NCBI GenBank assembly: GCA_003244185.1 | Contig: QHBT01000037.1 | Coordinates: forward strand, 53,592 to 117,591 | DNA length: 64,000 nt | Reading direction: 5' to 3' | Source: Candidatus Dormiibacter spiritus | GTDB lineage: Bacteria; Chloroflexota; Dormibacteria; Dormibacterales; Dormibacteraceae | In this document: piece after piece, positions 63,050 to 64,000 of the stretch | How the letters are laid out: every line of letters begins with the position of its first letter | Position numbering within the stretch: position 1 is the first letter of the stretch | Program-made: the position numbers and the translations under genes | The notes under the pieces: model-generated | Databases searched by the model: none | Told to the model about the DNA's origin: nothing | Seen by the model: only the letters and a program-made list of their open reading frames with translations

Positions 63050-63528
63050 TGGCGGTCGCAACCTTCGGTGCCGGCTGCTTCTGGCAGGTCGAGGCGACCT
63101 ATCGGGCCCTGCCGGGGGTGCTCGACACTGCTGTGGGCTACATGGGCGGCAGCAAGGCGAACCCCACCTACCGTGAGGTGTGCACAGGCCGCACCGGCCA
63201 CGCCGAGGTGCTGCAGGTCGAATACGACCCCGAGCGGGTGTCCTACGACCAGCTGCTGGACCTGTTTTGGGAGAACCACGACCCCACAACTCTCAACCGC
63301 CAGGGGCCTGACGTCGGCACCCAGTACCGCTCGGTGGTCTTCGCCTCAGATGAGGCCCAACTTGGCGCGGCCCAGGCTTCGCGCGAGCGCTGGCAGCCTC
63401 GCTTCAGGCGTCCGATTGTTACCGAAATCGTTCCTGCGGAGACGTTCTGGCGGGCTGAGGAATACCACCAGCGCTACCTGGAGAAGCACGGACTGGTCAG
63501 CTGCACGCTGGGCACACCAGTCCACTGA
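63049..63528 (+). CDS. msrA: Peptide-methionine (S)-S-oxide reductase
   Basis: 159 aa. Catalytic motif GAGCFWQVEATY, then GYMGGSKANPTYREVCTGRTGHAEVLQVEYDP and FWENHDPTTLNRQGPDVGTQYRS. A Cys near the C-terminus (LVSCTLG) may act as resolving residue. Partner of msrB in oxidised-protein repair. Confidence 0.96.
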   Translation: MAVATFGAGCFWQVEATYRALPGVLDTAVGYMGGSKANPTYREVCTGRTGHAEVLQVEYDPERVSYDQLLDLFWENHDPTTLNRQGPDVGTQYRSVVFASDEAQLGAAQASRERWQPRFRRPIVTEIVPAETFWRAEEYHQRYLEKHGLVSCTLGTPVH

Positions 63529-63530
63529 GC

Positions 63531-63589
63531 GGCCCCGGACCCGGCTCCTCTGAAGGCACCAACCCGCAGCTGCTGCGGCTGCCGGGGCC
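63531..63589. terminator. Nested inverted repeat after msrA
   Basis: GGCCCCGG (63531-63538) pairs perfectly with CCGGGGCC (63582-63589), enclosing a second stem CCGCAG-CTG-CTGCGG (63564-63578). It begins 2 nt after the msrA stop. It may terminate or stabilise the msrBA transcript; no T-run is present. Confidence 0.4.
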
Positions 63590-63918
63590 CTTGGGCTCGA
63601 GCCCTGAGCCGTCCGCCGCTCCCGGCCCGCGCCCTTGGGGACCACTTCGAGGGGCGCGTCGGCGGGCACGTTGACGCGAAGCTCGCAGTTCATGCCAGCC
63701 AGCATCTCGAGCGCCTCCAGCACCTCGTTGCCGGCTTGTGGGGAGGCGAAGCTCAGGGGGCGGAGCACGATCGGGGCGAGCGACCGGATATTTGGCTAGC
63801 GCTCGACCCGCTCGCCGAAGAGAACGCCGCCGCCTGGCTGGTCTCGAAGGTTGCGCCGAGGTGTGGCCCGCGGTGCATCAGGTGATCCGCGGCTGAGATA
63901 ACTTACCGCTTGATAACG

Positions 63919-63924
63919 TATCTT
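63919..63924 (+). promoter_or_regulatory. -10 box of TetR-type gene, leaderless
   Basis: TATCTT ends 7 nt before GTG 63932. GATAAC occurs twice upstream (63897, 63912), and GATAACGTATC is partly palindromic, a possible autoregulatory site. Confidence 0.5.
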
Positions 63925-63931
63925 GCATTGC

Positions 63932-64000
63932 GTGGCCAGACGGACCCGCAATCGCAAGGGTGCGGGAGAGCGGCTTCGCGTCGAGCTGCTCGAGGCCGCG
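63932..64000 (+). CDS. TetR-family regulator, N-terminal start (partial)
   Basis: Only 23 codons are in the window, beginning at GTG and running off the right edge. RNRKGAGERLRVELLEAA matches the start of TetR regulators, where GERLRxELLEAA leads into helix 1 of the DNA-binding domain. Too little is present for certainty. Confidence 0.55.
   Translation, partial: MARRTRNRKGAGERLRVELLEAA

Larger units (their letters stand above)
63529..63931. other. Intergenic region without a supported gene
   Basis: About 400 bp. Frames on the minus strand look partly coding (GNEVLEALEMLAGMNCELRV near 63650-63740) but overlap msrA and match no family I know. The left end holds a GGCCCCGG...CCGGGGCC inverted repeat, and the right end holds the regulator promoter. 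Confidence 0.5.

Noticed and set aside
63346..63768. Minus-strand frame of 140 codons after msrA
   Set aside because: It overlaps msrA by 183 bp and matches no family; only the part from about 63640 to 63768 looks coding-like.

Overview
The window is a high-GC bacterial chromosome segment, almost wholly coding on both strands and dominated by housekeeping genes. I see no rRNA, tRNA, CRISPR array, transposase or prophage. The gene set points to a Gram-positive-type or Chloroflexota/Dormibacterota-like lineage rather than a proteobacterium: WhiA, the uvrC-RapZ-like...whiA-gap-pgk-tpiA...secG order, an ECF-type transporter, a CGAAC-N4-GTTCG LexA box and a CysO-like sulfur carrier. No single gene fixes the phylum. 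GTG and TTG starts, 4-bp ATGA/GTGA/TTGA overlaps and apparently leaderless promoters are common. In the leaderless cases a TAnnnT box, often TAGACT or TAGAGT, ends 6-7 nt before the start codon.

Layout. 1-2046: end of polA, mutM, a PAP2 phosphatase and cutA. 2090-5822: a cobalamin riboswitch, a lipoprotein with a transcobalamin-like (DUF4430-type) domain, and a complete ECF transporter (T, fused A-A', S), followed by moeA. 7156-14541: uvrB under a LexA box, two hotdog thioesterases, uvrA and an M32 carboxypeptidase. 14568-17301: an alpha/beta hydrolase and a double-SDR protein resembling acyl-CoA reductases. 17351-22569: a DUF4190 protein diverging from uvrC, a RapZ-like protein without a P-loop, a small Cys-rich membrane protein, an epimerase and a DUF2332 protein. 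22704-25918 (minus): 2-oxoacid dehydrogenase E1 alpha and beta plus an M24 peptidase homologue. 26076-33448: whiA, gap, pgk, tpiA, gpmA, superoxide dismutase, secG and an orphan oligopeptide-type binding lipoprotein. 33497-35457: an SDR protein and an aminotransferase.

35458-38123 is the accessory-looking part. It holds three gene remnants (epoxide hydrolase tail, AAA/SMC-like ATPase piece, ABC ATPase head), a VOC protein and a VapBC toxin-antitoxin pair behind a palindromic operator. 38203-41057 carries an amidase, an HhH-GPD repair protein and a proline racemase family enzyme.

41108-53134 is a near-continuous aromatic amino acid supercluster: trpEGDC, an M29 aminopeptidase, trpFBA, aroH, DAHP synthase, an EamA exporter, tyrA and aroA. 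It joins the entry step (DAHP synthase), the EPSP step, the branch-point mutase, the whole tryptophan branch and the tyrosine-branch dehydrogenase. trpS lies just beyond on the other strand.

53163-64000: an FAD oxidoreductase with a Nudix partner, trpS, a second Nudix hydrolase, an aldo/keto reductase, a marR-MFS efflux pair with a clear palindromic operator, thrC with a CysO-like sulfur carrier that carries a remnant of a truncated SDR at its C-terminus, a TfoX-type protein, mnmA, msrB-msrA, and the first codons of a TetR-type regulator at the right edge.
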